A DNA stretch of 32,303 nucleotides from Nostocoides sp. Soil756 (GTDB lineage: Bacteria; Actinomycetota; Actinomycetes; Actinomycetales; Dermatophilaceae), in assembly GCF_001428065.1 (NCBI RefSeq), contig NZ_LMSE01000004.1:456582-488884 (forward strand), written 5' to 3'. Below are positions 17,515 through 24,958 of the stretch, piece after piece. A model generated the notes under the pieces. That model was not told the origin of the DNA and searched no databases. It saw only the letters and a list, made by a program, of their open reading frames with translations. The stretch's first letter is position 1; each line of letters opens with the position of its first letter. Position numbers and translations under genes: made by a program.

Positions 17515-17955
17515 ATGACCTTCGAGAACCTCCCCGACGGCTGGGACCAGCACCCGCTCGACGACCCCGCCCTGACCGCCGACGTCGTCGACCTCCTGGT
17601 CGGCGACGCCGACCGCGAGTCCGGCTGCGTCGGTCTTCTCCTGCTCGACGACCACCGGCGGCTGGTGCAGCCGTGCGTCGTCGGCGACATCCCGCCCGAT
17701 GCCGACCCCGCCGACCTCGTCCCCTTCCTCGAAGAGCTCGCGCGGATGGTGGCCTCCGGTGGTGGCGCGGTCGTGTTCGCCCGCGGCCGGCTGGGCTCGG
17801 TCCTGCTCACCGACACCGACCGGGCCTGGCACGACGCCGCCCTCGGGGCCTGCCGCGCCGGGGGCGTCCCGCTGGTGGGCGCCTACCTGGCCACCGGGGC
17901 CGGGGTACGAGCCTTCCCGGCGCCGCTCACCGAGGTCGGGGACCTCGCGTCCTGA
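17515..17955 (+). CDS. Conserved actinobacterial protein of unknown function
   Basis: A 146-residue acidic protein starting MTFENLPDGWDQHPLDDP, with alternating beta-strand and helix segments (GCVGLLLLDDHRRLVQPCVV, GGGAVVFARGRLGSVLLTDTDRAWHDAALGACRAGGVPLVGAYLAT). Similar proteins are frequent in actinobacteria, and I know of no assigned function. CAGGCT (17503-17508) ends seven bases before the ATG, fitting a leaderless start. The last 29 bases overlap the convergent CGNR regulator gene. Confidence 0.7.
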   Translation: MTFENLPDGWDQHPLDDPALTADVVDLLVGDADRESGCVGLLLLDDHRRLVQPCVVGDIPPDADPADLVPFLEELARMVASGGGAVVFARGRLGSVLLTDTDRAWHDAALGACRAGGVPLVGAYLATGAGVRAFPAPLTEVGDLAS

Positions 17956-18508
17956 GCCGGTGGGCGGCCGCCTTGACGCGGTTCTGACAGCGCAGCGAGC
18001 AGAACCGGCGGTGGGTGTTGCGCGAACGGTCCACCCACACCCGGTCGCACTCGGACGCGGCGCAGACGCCCAGGCGTGAGCCGAGGTCGCCCCCGATCGC
18101 CATGGCGAGCCCGGCCGCCAACCCCGCCGACCAGCCGCGGGCGAAGGTGGTGTCGGGGCCGTGGAAGTGGATCGACCAGCCGCCGTCGTCGTCCCGGTCG
18201 AGCTCGGGATGGGCCTGGGTGCGGCGCAGCATGGCGTTGACCAGCCCGGCCGCGGTGTCGTCGTCGGCGGCGTCGAGCGCCTCGAAGACCTGCCGGGCCG
18301 CCAGCACCTCGGCGCGCAGGGCCTCGACCTCGGCGACCGACGGGCGGGGCTCGTACCCGTCGTAGCGCACGACCGCGACCACCGCCTCCCGCAGCGCCGC
18401 ACCCTGCGGAGCCTCGTGCGGGCGCCCGCCGTCGAGGCCGGAGGAGAGAGCGTTGACGAGGCGGACGGTGGCGTCGACGGTACGGTCGACGTGACTGTTG
18501 AAACGCAT
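17927..18508 (-). CDS. CGNR zinc-finger transcriptional regulator
   Basis: A 193-residue protein with the ABATE-like N-terminal ligand domain (about 1-145) and a C-terminal CGNR zinc finger. Four cysteines are in place: Cys149, Cys154, Cys170 and Cys174 (CAASEC, then RRFCSLRCQNR). The name motif reads CQNR instead of CGNR. The family probably binds DNA. It is transcribed away from the MFS transporter with start codons only 26 bases apart, so it very likely controls that transporter and itself. TAACCT (18519-18514, minus) ends six bases before the ATG. Its 3' end overlaps the convergent unknown gene by 29 bases. Confidence 0.85.
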   Translation of the reverse strand: MRFNSHVDRTVDATVRLVNALSSGLDGGRPHEAPQGAALREAVVAVVRYDGYEPRPSVAEVEALRAEVLAARQVFEALDAADDDTAAGLVNAMLRRTQAHPELDRDDDGGWSIHFHGPDTTFARGWSAGLAAGLAMAIGGDLGSRLGVCAASECDRVWVDRSRNTHRRFCSLRCQNRVKAAAHRLRTRGPRPR

Positions 18509-18534
18509 GTCAGAGGTTACCTAGGGTCGAGGGC
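18509..18534. promoter_or_regulatory. Back-to-back promoters for the CGNR regulator and MFS gene
   Basis: The minus-strand -10 TAACCT (18514-18519) and plus-strand -10 TAGGGT (18522-18527) are two bases apart, and both genes appear leaderless. The two polymerase sites must overlap, so transcription in the two directions should compete. Confidence 0.5.
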
Positions 18535-19716
18535 ATGTCACTGCTCACTCAGCGTATGTCAGTCATGCAGGTGCTGGTCGCCGCCCGGGTCGTCAACCGT
18601 CTCGGTGGGGCGGGGATGGCGTTCCTCGGCGTCCGGATGACCCGTGACCTCGGGGTGCCGCTGGCCACCACCGGCACCGTGCTGGCCGTGTTCGGCCTGT
18701 GCACCATCCCCTCGCGGGTGCTCGGCGGCGTGGTCACGACGCGCTGGGGCCCGCGCGTGGCGCTGGTCGGCGGGCTCGCCGCCGCCGGCGTCGCCCAGGC
18801 CGTCGTCGCGGCCGGCGGCTCGCTGGCCGTGGTGGTCGTCGGGGTCGTCCTGCTGGGCCTGGCCTACGAGGTGGTCGAGCCCGCGACCCAGACCGCGGTG
18901 CTCCTGGGGGTCGAGCCCGAGCGCCGGGCGTCGCGGTTCTCGCTGCTGTGGGCCTGCGTAGCGGTGGCGGGGGTGGTGGCCGGGCTCGTGGCCGCCCTGG
19001 TCACGCGGTGGGGCGTGGGCGCGCTGTTCGCCGTCGACGCCGCCACCAGCCTGGCGGCCGCCGCCCTGGTCGCGGTCCTGCTGCCGCGCCTCGCGCCGCC
19101 CGGCGGCCGGGCCGCCGCGCGACCCTGGCGGGCCGCCCTGGACCGGCGCCTGCTGGCCTGGACGGCGCTGTGCTGCGTCCCGTGCACGGTGGTCATGGTC
19201 GTCGTCCTGATGCTGCCCGTGGTCCTCGACCGCACCGGGCACCCGCCGTCGGTGGCCGCCCTCCTGATCTCGCTGTCGGCCGCGGCCGCCCTCGCCGCCC
19301 AGCGGCTGCTGGCCCGCTGGGAGCTGCGGGTGAGCGCACCCACCGTGCTGGCCGTGGGCTACGCCCTGCTCGGGGCGGCCCTGGCGGTCTGGGCCGTCGG
19401 GGGGCTGCCGGCGCTGGCCCTCGGGGCGGTGCTCGACGGGGCCGCGGCCAGCCTGGTCGTGGGGACCCAGCAGGCGGTGGCCTCCCGCCTGGTCGCCCCG
19501 GGGGCCGAGGCGGCCGTGATGACCGTCCAGGGTCTGGCCTGGGGGGTGGCGACGGTGGCGGCGCCCCTGGTGGGGGCGGCGCTGCTGGCGCGGGGGCCGG
19601 CGGTGCTCTGGCTCGGCGCGGCCGGGGTGTGCCTGGCCCTCGCGGCGGGCCACGCGGCGCCCCGGCTGGCGGCGGCGCGGGGCCGGGAGGGTCAGATCTT
19701 CGTGAGCCGGGTGTAG
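18535..19716 (+). CDS. MFS transporter
   Basis: A 393-residue major facilitator with about twelve hydrophobic helices and the helix 2-3 loop GGVVTTRWGPRVALVGG. Members of this size and type are usually drug or small-molecule exporters, but the substrate is unknown. It is divergent from the CGNR regulator, a common arrangement for ligand-controlled efflux. TAGGGT (18522-18527) ends eight bases before the ATG. The 3' end overlaps the convergent small gene at 19692 by 25 bases. Confidence 0.88.
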   Translation: MSLLTQRMSVMQVLVAARVVNRLGGAGMAFLGVRMTRDLGVPLATTGTVLAVFGLCTIPSRVLGGVVTTRWGPRVALVGGLAAAGVAQAVVAAGGSLAVVVVGVVLLGLAYEVVEPATQTAVLLGVEPERRASRFSLLWACVAVAGVVAGLVAALVTRWGVGALFAVDAATSLAAAALVAVLLPRLAPPGGRAAARPWRAALDRRLLAWTALCCVPCTVVMVVVLMLPVVLDRTGHPPSVAALLISLSAAAALAAQRLLARWELRVSAPTVLAVGYALLGAALAVWAVGGLPALALGAVLDGAAASLVVGTQQAVASRLVAPGAEAAVMTVQGLAWGVATVAAPLVGAALLARGPAVLWLGAAGVCLALAAGHAAPRLAAARGREGQIFVSRV

Positions 19717-19916
19717 GGGCTGACGATGCGGGCGCGCTGCGCCTCGCCGAAGTCGACGACGACCGCGGCCGACTCCTGGGTGATGACGCGGCCGAGGCCG
19801 AACTTGTCGTGGGTGACGCGGTCGCCGACCGCGAAGTCCTCGATCACCGGGGCCGGGCGAGCACTGAACGGGCTCCTGGCGGAGTACTTGGGTTCGGAGG
19901 CTCGTCGCTGTGTCAC
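19692..19916 (-). CDS. Small Tudor/SH3-like protein resembling the PcrA/UvrD C-terminal domain
   Basis: A 74-residue protein. The first 25 residues are basic and disordered-looking, then VGDRVTHDKFGLGRVI (30-45), a beta-rich stretch VVVDFG and SPYTRLTKI. This matches the small Tudor-like domain at the C-terminus of PcrA/UvrD helicases, which contacts RNA polymerase, but here it stands alone. GTG at 19916 is the start, with CATACT (19928-19923, minus) ending seven bases before it. Binding to RNA polymerase or nucleic acid is inference from the domain. Confidence 0.7.
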   Translation of the reverse strand: MTQRRASEPKYSARSPFSARPAPVIEDFAVGDRVTHDKFGLGRVITQESAAVVVDFGEAQRARIVSPYTRLTKI

Positions 19917-19987
19917 CCCTCCAGTATGCGCCCTCGGGCGCCCAAGGGCGTCCCGCGGCGTGCCGCGTCGCCCCCGAGGGGGACGGG

Positions 19988-21373
19988 TCAGCACTCGATG
20001 ACGTTGACCGCGAGGCCGCCGCGGGCGGTCTCCTTGTACTTGACCTTCATGTCGCGCCCGGTGTCGCGCATGGTCTTGATGGCCTTGTCGAGCGAGACCA
20101 CGTTGCGTCCGTCGCCGCGCAGGGCGAGCCGGGCGGCGGTGATCGCCTTGACCGAGGCCACCGCGTTGCGCTCGATGCACGGGATCTGCACGAGGCCGCC
20201 CACCGGGTCGCAGGTCAGCCCCAGGTTGTGCTCGATCCCGATCTCGGCGGCGTTCTCGACCTGCTTCGGGGTCCCGCCCAGCACCTCGGTGAGAGCTCCG
20301 GCCGCCATCGAGCACGCAGAGCCGACCTCGCCCTGGCAGCCGACCTCGGCGCCCGAGATCGAGGCGTTCTCCTTGTAGAGCGTGCCGATGGCCGCCGCCG
20401 TCAGCAGGAAGCGGACGACGCCGTCGTCGTCGGCCCCCGGGACGAAACGGGTGTAGTAGTGCAGGACGGCGGGGATGATCCCGGCCGCACCGTTGGTGGG
20501 GGCCGTGACGATGCGACCTCCCGAGGCGTTCTCCTCGTTGACCGCGAGGGCGTAGAGGGTGACCCAGTCCATGGCGGCCAGCGGGTCGGCGGTCTCCTCG
20601 TCGCGCAGCTGTTGGGCCAGGCGCGGTGCGCGGCGCTGCACCTTGAGCCCGCCGGGCAGCACGCCCTCGGTGCGGCACCCGTTCTCGACGCACTCCTGCA
20701 TCACCGCCCAGAGGTGCAGCAGGCCCGCCCGGACCTCGGCCTCGGTGCGCCAGGCGGTCTCGTTGGCCAGCATTACGCCGCTGACCGGCAGCCCGGTCTC
20801 GTCGCAGCGCTGCAGCAGCTGGTCGCCGGTGGTGAAGGGGTGGCGGACGGGGGTGGCGTCGGGGACGATCGCGCCCTGCCCCACCTCGTCCTGGTCGAGG
20901 ACGAAGCCGCCGCCCACCGAGTAGTACTCGCGTGTGCGGAGGGGTTCCTCGCCCTCGACGGGCTCCGGGGAGGCCCAGGCGGTGAAGCGCATCCCGTTGC
21001 TGTGGAACGGCAGGGTCGCGCGGCGGTGCAGCAGCACATCGGTGTCCGGATCGCACACGATGTCGTGCGTGCCGCCCAGGTGCAGCACGCGGGTGGCACG
21101 CACCTCGTCGACCCGGCCCTCGGCGGCGCGCGGGTCGGTGGACTCCGGCGACTCGCCCTCGAGGCCCAGCAGGACCGCCTTGACCGAGCCGTGCCCGTGG
21201 CCGGTGGCGCCCAGCGAGCCGAAGAGCTCCCCGCGCACCCGACCCACCCGGGGCAGCAGCCCGTCGTCGCGCAGCCCCGCCGCGAAGGTGTGCGCGGCCC
21301 GCATCGGGCCCACGGTGTGGGAGCTGGAGGGCCCGATGCCCACGGAGAACAGGTCGAACGAGGAGATGGCCAT
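19988..21373 (-). CDS. sdaA: L-serine ammonia-lyase, iron-sulfur type, single chain
   Basis: A 461-residue [4Fe-4S] L-serine dehydratase converting serine to pyruvate and ammonia. The N-terminal domain starts [24 protein letters not shown]. Cluster ligands by comparison with the Legionella enzyme are Cys346 (EVGCQGEVG), Cys388 (TCDPVGG) and Cys399 (IPCIERN). The protein ends NVIEC, so Cys461 is the very last residue, as in type 2 enzymes where the C-terminal cysteine plugs the active site. The small Tudor-like gene is 71 bases downstream on the same strand, separated by GC-rich hairpins such as GCGCCC/GGGCGC at 19928-19941. Confidence 0.95.
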   Translation of the reverse strand: MAISSFDLFSVGIGPSSSHTVGPMRAAHTFAAGLRDDGLLPRVGRVRGELFGSLGATGHGHGSVKAVLLGLEGESPESTDPRAAEGRVDEVRATRVLHLGGTHDIVCDPDTDVLLHRRATLPFHSNGMRFTAWASPEPVEGEEPLRTREYYSVGGGFVLDQDEVGQGAIVPDATPVRHPFTTGDQLLQRCDETGLPVSGVMLANETAWRTEAEVRAGLLHLWAVMQECVENGCRTEGVLPGGLKVQRRAPRLAQQLRDEETADPLAAMDWVTLYALAVNEENASGGRIVTAPTNGAAGIIPAVLHYYTRFVPGADDDGVVRFLLTAAAIGTLYKENASISGAEVGCQGEVGSACSMAAGALTEVLGGTPKQVENAAEIGIEHNLGLTCDPVGGLVQIPCIERNAVASVKAITAARLALRGDGRNVVSLDKAIKTMRDTGRDMKVKYKETARGGLAVNVIEC

Positions 21374-21452
21374 GGCGGGGCCAGTGTGTCACTCCGAGGC
21401 CGTTCCTGGGGACGAGCGCGGCGACGTGGGTGCCGGGCGCTACGGTCGGTGG

Positions 21453-22310
21453 ATGGGCATCGAGGGGGCCGGGGCGACGCCGGCGGCGCAGGCGGCGCTC
21501 CCCGGCATGCCCGAGCCGCTGTGGGGCGGCAGCCCCAGCAAGCTCCTGGCGTTCCTCGACTGCCCACGCCGCTACCGGATGACCTACCTCGACCGGCCGT
21601 CGCCCGAGAAGCGCCGCCCGCGGGCGCACACCTCGCTCGGCATCGCGGTCCACAACGCCCTGCGCGACTACTGGGACCTGCCGGCCCCCGACCCCGTGGC
21701 GGGCGGGCGCCTCGTCGAGAAGGCCTGGATCGACGTCGGCTTCCGCGACGGCGAGCAGTCCCGACGCTGGAGGTCGCGGATGCGCGACGCCGTCACCGCC
21801 TACCTCGAGGCGCACCCGCCGCAGGCGCGACCGGTCGGCATCGAGCGCACCGCCTCGTTCGTCAGCGGCGACCTGCGCATCCAGGGCCGCATCGACCGGC
21901 TGGACGACCGCGGAGGCGAGCTCGTGGTCGTCGACTACAAGACCTCCCGGGTCCCCTCCACCGACGACGACGCCCGGACCTCGATGCCGATGGCCCTCTA
22001 CGCGGCGGCCGTCTGGAAGATGTTCCGCCGCCCGGTGCGCCGGGTCGAGCTGCACCACGTCCCCAGCGGCACGGTGGCCGCCCACGAGCACACGCCCGAG
22101 TCGCTCGCTCGGCACGTGGAGCGGGCCCGCTCGATCATGCGCGACGCGCGTCGGGCCGACGCCGACCACGCCCGCCACGGCGCCGCGTCCGACCTCTTTC
22201 CCGCGGTCACCGGGCCGCTGTGCTCCTGGTGCGACCTGCGGGCGCACTGCCCGGAGGGGCGGGCCGCAGCACCCGAGAAGTCCGACTGGGCGGCGCTGGG
22301 CGACGACTGA
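21453..22310 (+). CDS. RecB-family PD-(D/E)XK exonuclease-like protein
   Basis: A 285-residue stand-alone Cas4/AddB-like nuclease. The motifs FLDCPRRYR (Cys37), His67 in IAVHNAL, Asp148 in QGRIDRLD and VVVDYKTSR (Asp161-Tyr-Lys163) form the active site. Cys37 with Cys257, Cys260 and Cys266 (PLCSWCDLRAHC) can bind a [4Fe-4S] cluster. Actinobacteria commonly carry this orphan protein, and a role in DNA repair is assumed. No cas genes or CRISPR repeats are nearby. TACGGT (21441-21446) ends seven bases before the ATG, fitting a leaderless start. Confidence 0.9.
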   Translation: MGIEGAGATPAAQAALPGMPEPLWGGSPSKLLAFLDCPRRYRMTYLDRPSPEKRRPRAHTSLGIAVHNALRDYWDLPAPDPVAGGRLVEKAWIDVGFRDGEQSRRWRSRMRDAVTAYLEAHPPQARPVGIERTASFVSGDLRIQGRIDRLDDRGGELVVVDYKTSRVPSTDDDARTSMPMALYAAAVWKMFRRPVRRVELHHVPSGTVAAHEHTPESLARHVERARSIMRDARRADADHARHGAASDLFPAVTGPLCSWCDLRAHCPEGRAAAPEKSDWAALGDD

Positions 22311-22347
22311 GGGCGTCGCTGTCACCGGCCCGTGTCAGGGTCAGGGG

Positions 22348-22788
22348 ATGGATCAGCGCATCTCGTTCGTCAGCATCGCCACCGCCGACCTCGCGGCCTC
22401 TCGGCGCTTCTACGTCGAGGGGCTGGGGTGGGAGCCCGCGCTCGACGTGCCCGGCGAGGTGGTGATGCTCGGGGCCGGGGAGCGCCTCGTGCTCTCGCTC
22501 TGGGACCGGGCGGCCTTCGAGGCCGAGGTCGGCGAGAGCACGGTCAGCGGGCCCGGGGTGCTGCCGTTCAGCCTGGCCCACAACGTCGAGACCCCCGCGC
22601 TCGTCGACGAGGTGCTGGGCCTCGCCGCGTCCGCAGGGGCACAGGTGCGGCTCGCCGCTGACCGCGCGTGGGGCGGCTACACGGGGTACTTCGCCGACCC
22701 CGACGGGGTGCGCTGGGAGGTGGCCTGGAACCCGGGCCCGATCGGGCTGCAGGTGGTGCCGGGCACCGACACCACCCCGCGGGTCTGA
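22348..22788 (+). CDS. VOC (glyoxalase/bleomycin-resistance fold) family protein
   Basis: A 146-residue single VOC unit pair: ISFVSIATADLAASRRFYVEGLGWEP at the N-terminus, and GGYTGYFADPDGVRWEVAWNP near the C-terminus with the usual metal-position Glu. Substrate unknown; relatives range from glyoxalases to antibiotic-binding proteins. CAGGGT (22336-22341) ends seven bases before the ATG with no Shine-Dalgarno. It lies 37 bases after the nuclease gene and converges on the next small gene. Confidence 0.85.
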   Translation: MDQRISFVSIATADLAASRRFYVEGLGWEPALDVPGEVVMLGAGERLVLSLWDRAAFEAEVGESTVSGPGVLPFSLAHNVETPALVDEVLGLAASAGAQVRLAADRAWGGYTGYFADPDGVRWEVAWNPGPIGLQVVPGTDTTPRV

Positions 22789-22798
22789 GCCGGTCGGC

Positions 22799-23065
22799 TC
22801 AGAGGCCGACGGCGCGGCGCACCGGCGACTGGTGGTGGTAGTAGGCCTGCAGGTTGTCGTTGAGGATGCCGCGGATGAGCGGGGCCTCGGCCACGCCGTT
22901 GCCGGCCGCGTCCTGGGCGTCGACCATGGCGAGGAGGTCCTCGATCTCGGTCGGCGTCCGGTAGGTCGAGAGGTCCTCGCGCAGCCGGCGGGCTGCGGCG
23001 CGCTGCTCACGGCGCTCGCGCAGGTCGTCCTTGACGGTGGTCCAGAGTGCGGTGCTGGTGGTCAT
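22799..23065 (-). CDS. Small protein of unknown function divergent from LysR
   Basis: An 88-residue, highly charged helical protein. It has VKDDLRERREQRAAARRLREDLSTYRTPTEIEDLLAMVD (11-49), probably a helix pair, and a C-terminal NLQAYYHHQSP. No domain is recognised with certainty. Start ATG at 23065; AACACT (23077-23072, minus) ends seven bases before it. Its start is 75 bases from that of the divergent LysR gene, so it is a candidate target of that regulator. Confidence 0.65.
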   Translation of the reverse strand: MTTSTALWTTVKDDLRERREQRAAARRLREDLSTYRTPTEIEDLLAMVDAQDAAGNGVAEAPLIRGILNDNLQAYYHHQSPVRRAVGL

Positions 23066-23116
23066 GACTCCAGTGTTCGCTCCCTTCACCCATGCGTCCA
23101 ATGAAATCGGGGCATA

Positions 23117-23132
23117 GATAGAATGCACTATC
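23117..23132. promoter_or_regulatory. Inverted repeat, likely LysR-type operator
   Basis: GATAG and CTATC are perfect arms around AATGCA, an AT-rich palindrome in otherwise GC-rich DNA. It overlaps the predicted LysR -10 (TATCGT, 23129-23134) and lies between the divergent genes, fitting autorepression. Confidence 0.45.
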
Positions 23133-23140
23133 GTCATGGA

Positions 23141-24046
23141 ATGGACACCGACACGCTGCGCTGGTTCCAGCTCGTCGCCGACGGCTACACCGTCACCGAG
23201 GTGAGCGACGTGTTCGGCGTGAGCCAGCCCGGCGTCTCGCGCGCGCTGGCCCGCCTCGAGGACGAGGTGGGCACGGCGCTGCTGCACCGCCAGGGGCGGG
23301 TGCTGCGGATGACCCACGCCGGCACGGCCTTCAAACGCCACGTCGACACCCTGGTCAACAGCCTCGACGACGGCCTGGCCGCGGTCTCCGAGCTGGTCGA
23401 CCCGGAGAGCGGTGTGGTCACCCTGGCCTTTCCGCTGAGCCTGGGGAGCTGGCTGGTCCCGGGTCTGGTCGGAGCCTTCCGCCGGGAGCACCCTCGGGTG
23501 CGGATCGACCTCGAACGCACCCAGGTGGGTGAGCACGGCCGACCGTCCACGCAGCTGAGTACCCGGCGGGCCGACCTCGAGCTCACCGCGCACCGGCTGG
23601 CCGGCCAGGGCATCGCGTGGCAGCGGGTCCTCGTCGAGCCGCTGGTGCTGGCCGTGGGCCTCGGGCATCCGTTGGCCGGCCGTGCTCGGGTGTCGCTGGC
23701 CGAGGTGGCCGGTGAGCCCTTCGTCATGCGGGCGGCCCCGTCGGGGATGCGCGAGCAGGTGCGCGAGCTCTGTCGCAGCGCGGGCTTCGAACCCGACATC
23801 TCGGTCGAGGCGGCGGACCTGCCGACCATCCGGGGCTTCGTGGCCGCGGGCTTCGGGGTGGCGGTCGTGCCGGCCCAGGGGTTGCCGACCCCGACCACCT
23901 TCGCACGCACCCGGCTGGTGCCCCTCACCGACCCCGAGGCGCACCGTGAGGTGGGGCTGGCCTGGGTGGAGAGTCGTCCGCTGCTGCCCTCGGCGGTCGC
24001 CTTCCGGCGCTTCGTGCTGGCGTCGGGGCAGCACCGGGCCGGATGA
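23141..24046 (+). CDS. LysR-family transcriptional regulator
   Basis: A 301-residue regulator. The N-terminal winged helix-turn-helix is DTLRWFQLVADGYTVTEVSDVFGVSQPGVSRALARLEDEVG (about 3-44) and the LysR substrate domain covers about 88-295. It starts at ATG 23141, since TATCGT (23129-23134) ends seven bases before it. The ATG at 23123 would place the operator-like repeat inside the gene. The inducer is unknown. The regulated gene is probably itself and the divergent small gene. Confidence 0.88.
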   Translation: MDTDTLRWFQLVADGYTVTEVSDVFGVSQPGVSRALARLEDEVGTALLHRQGRVLRMTHAGTAFKRHVDTLVNSLDDGLAAVSELVDPESGVVTLAFPLSLGSWLVPGLVGAFRREHPRVRIDLERTQVGEHGRPSTQLSTRRADLELTAHRLAGQGIAWQRVLVEPLVLAVGLGHPLAGRARVSLAEVAGEPFVMRAAPSGMREQVRELCRSAGFEPDISVEAADLPTIRGFVAAGFGVAVVPAQGLPTPTTFARTRLVPLTDPEAHREVGLAWVESRPLLPSAVAFRRFVLASGQHRAG

Positions 24047-24093
24047 GAGGATCGGAGCGTCCCCCCGCGGCCCCCGTCCGAAAGGCTCGCCCG

Positions 24094-24867
24094 ATGGCGT
24101 CCACGCGCAAGGCCACGATCATCGCCCTGGCCAACCAGAAGGGCGGCGTGGCCAAGACGACCTCCGTCGCCTCGCTGGGGGCGGCCTTCGCCGAAGCCGG
24201 TCGGCGGGTCCTGCTCGTCGACCTCGACCCTCAGGCGTGTCTGACCTTCAGCCTCGGCGTCGACCCCGACACCGTCGAAGCCTCGATCCACGACGTGCTG
24301 CTCGGCGCCGCGACCGTGGCCGACGTCGTGCACCGCTGCGACGACGGGGTCGACCTGGTGCCCAGCTCGATCGAGCTCGCGGGCGTCGAGGCCGTGCTGT
24401 TGGGTCGCCCGGCGCGCGAGTACGTGCTGCGCGACGCGCTCGAGAGCGTGCGCAGGGACTACGACGTCATCGTGCTCGACTGCAGCCCGAGCCTGGGCGT
24501 GCTCACCCTCAACGCCCTCACGGCCGCGCAGGGCCTGGTCATCCCCATGCCCTGCGAGATGCTCAGCCACCGCGGCGTCGGCCAGCTGCTCGACACCGTC
24601 AAGGACGTCAAGCGCATCCTCAACAAGAAGCTGAAGGTCCTCGGCATCCTCCCCACGCTCTACGACGGGCGCAGCACGCACGCCCGCGAGGTGCTCGAGG
24701 ACGTCGGCGAGCGGTACGGCCTGCCCGTCCTCTCTCCGCCGATCCCCAAGACGGTGCGCTTCGCCGAGGCCCCGGCGGTGGGTCGCTCGATCCTCGCCAC
24801 GGCCCGCACGTCCAAAGGCGCCCGGGCCTACCGCGAGGTCGCCGCGAGCCTGCTCGAGACCCTCTGA
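24094..24867 (+). CDS. Orphan ParA-family ATPase
   Basis: A 257-residue deviant-Walker ATPase. Walker A is KGGVAKTT (16-23) with the signature Lys, then LVDLDPQ (41-47) and Walker B IVLDCSPSLG. There is no ParB gene or parS-like site nearby, so it is not the chromosome-partitioning ParA. It reads very like mycobacterial Rv3213c as I recall it, including HRGVGQ, LPTLYDGRSTHAREVL and PPIPKTVRFAEA. The start ATG at 24094 has AAAGG nine bases upstream. An in-frame ATG at 24043 overlaps the LysR stop and would add 17 residues. Confidence 0.88.
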   Translation: MASTRKATIIALANQKGGVAKTTSVASLGAAFAEAGRRVLLVDLDPQACLTFSLGVDPDTVEASIHDVLLGAATVADVVHRCDDGVDLVPSSIELAGVEAVLLGRPAREYVLRDALESVRRDYDVIVLDCSPSLGVLTLNALTAAQGLVIPMPCEMLSHRGVGQLLDTVKDVKRILNKKLKVLGILPTLYDGRSTHAREVLEDVGERYGLPVLSPPIPKTVRFAEAPAVGRSILATARTSKGARAYREVAASLLETL

Positions 24868-24958
24868 CCGTATTCCCACGGGCGCGGTGAGAACGTTCAC
24901 CACGGGGTCGACAGTGCTGGTTGGACCCCGCGCCGGGCGGCTCCCTAGAGTCGGCATC

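Noticed and set aside
21453-22310. Cas4-like nuclease as a sign of a CRISPR locus
   Set aside because: The RecB/Cas4 motifs are real, but there are no repeats, spacers or other cas genes nearby. Orphan copies are common in actinobacteria.
19692-22325. Minus-strand open frame of about 877 codons
   Set aside because: Only 19692-19916 has protein-like content. The remainder is antisense or out of frame to sdaA and the RecB-like gene.
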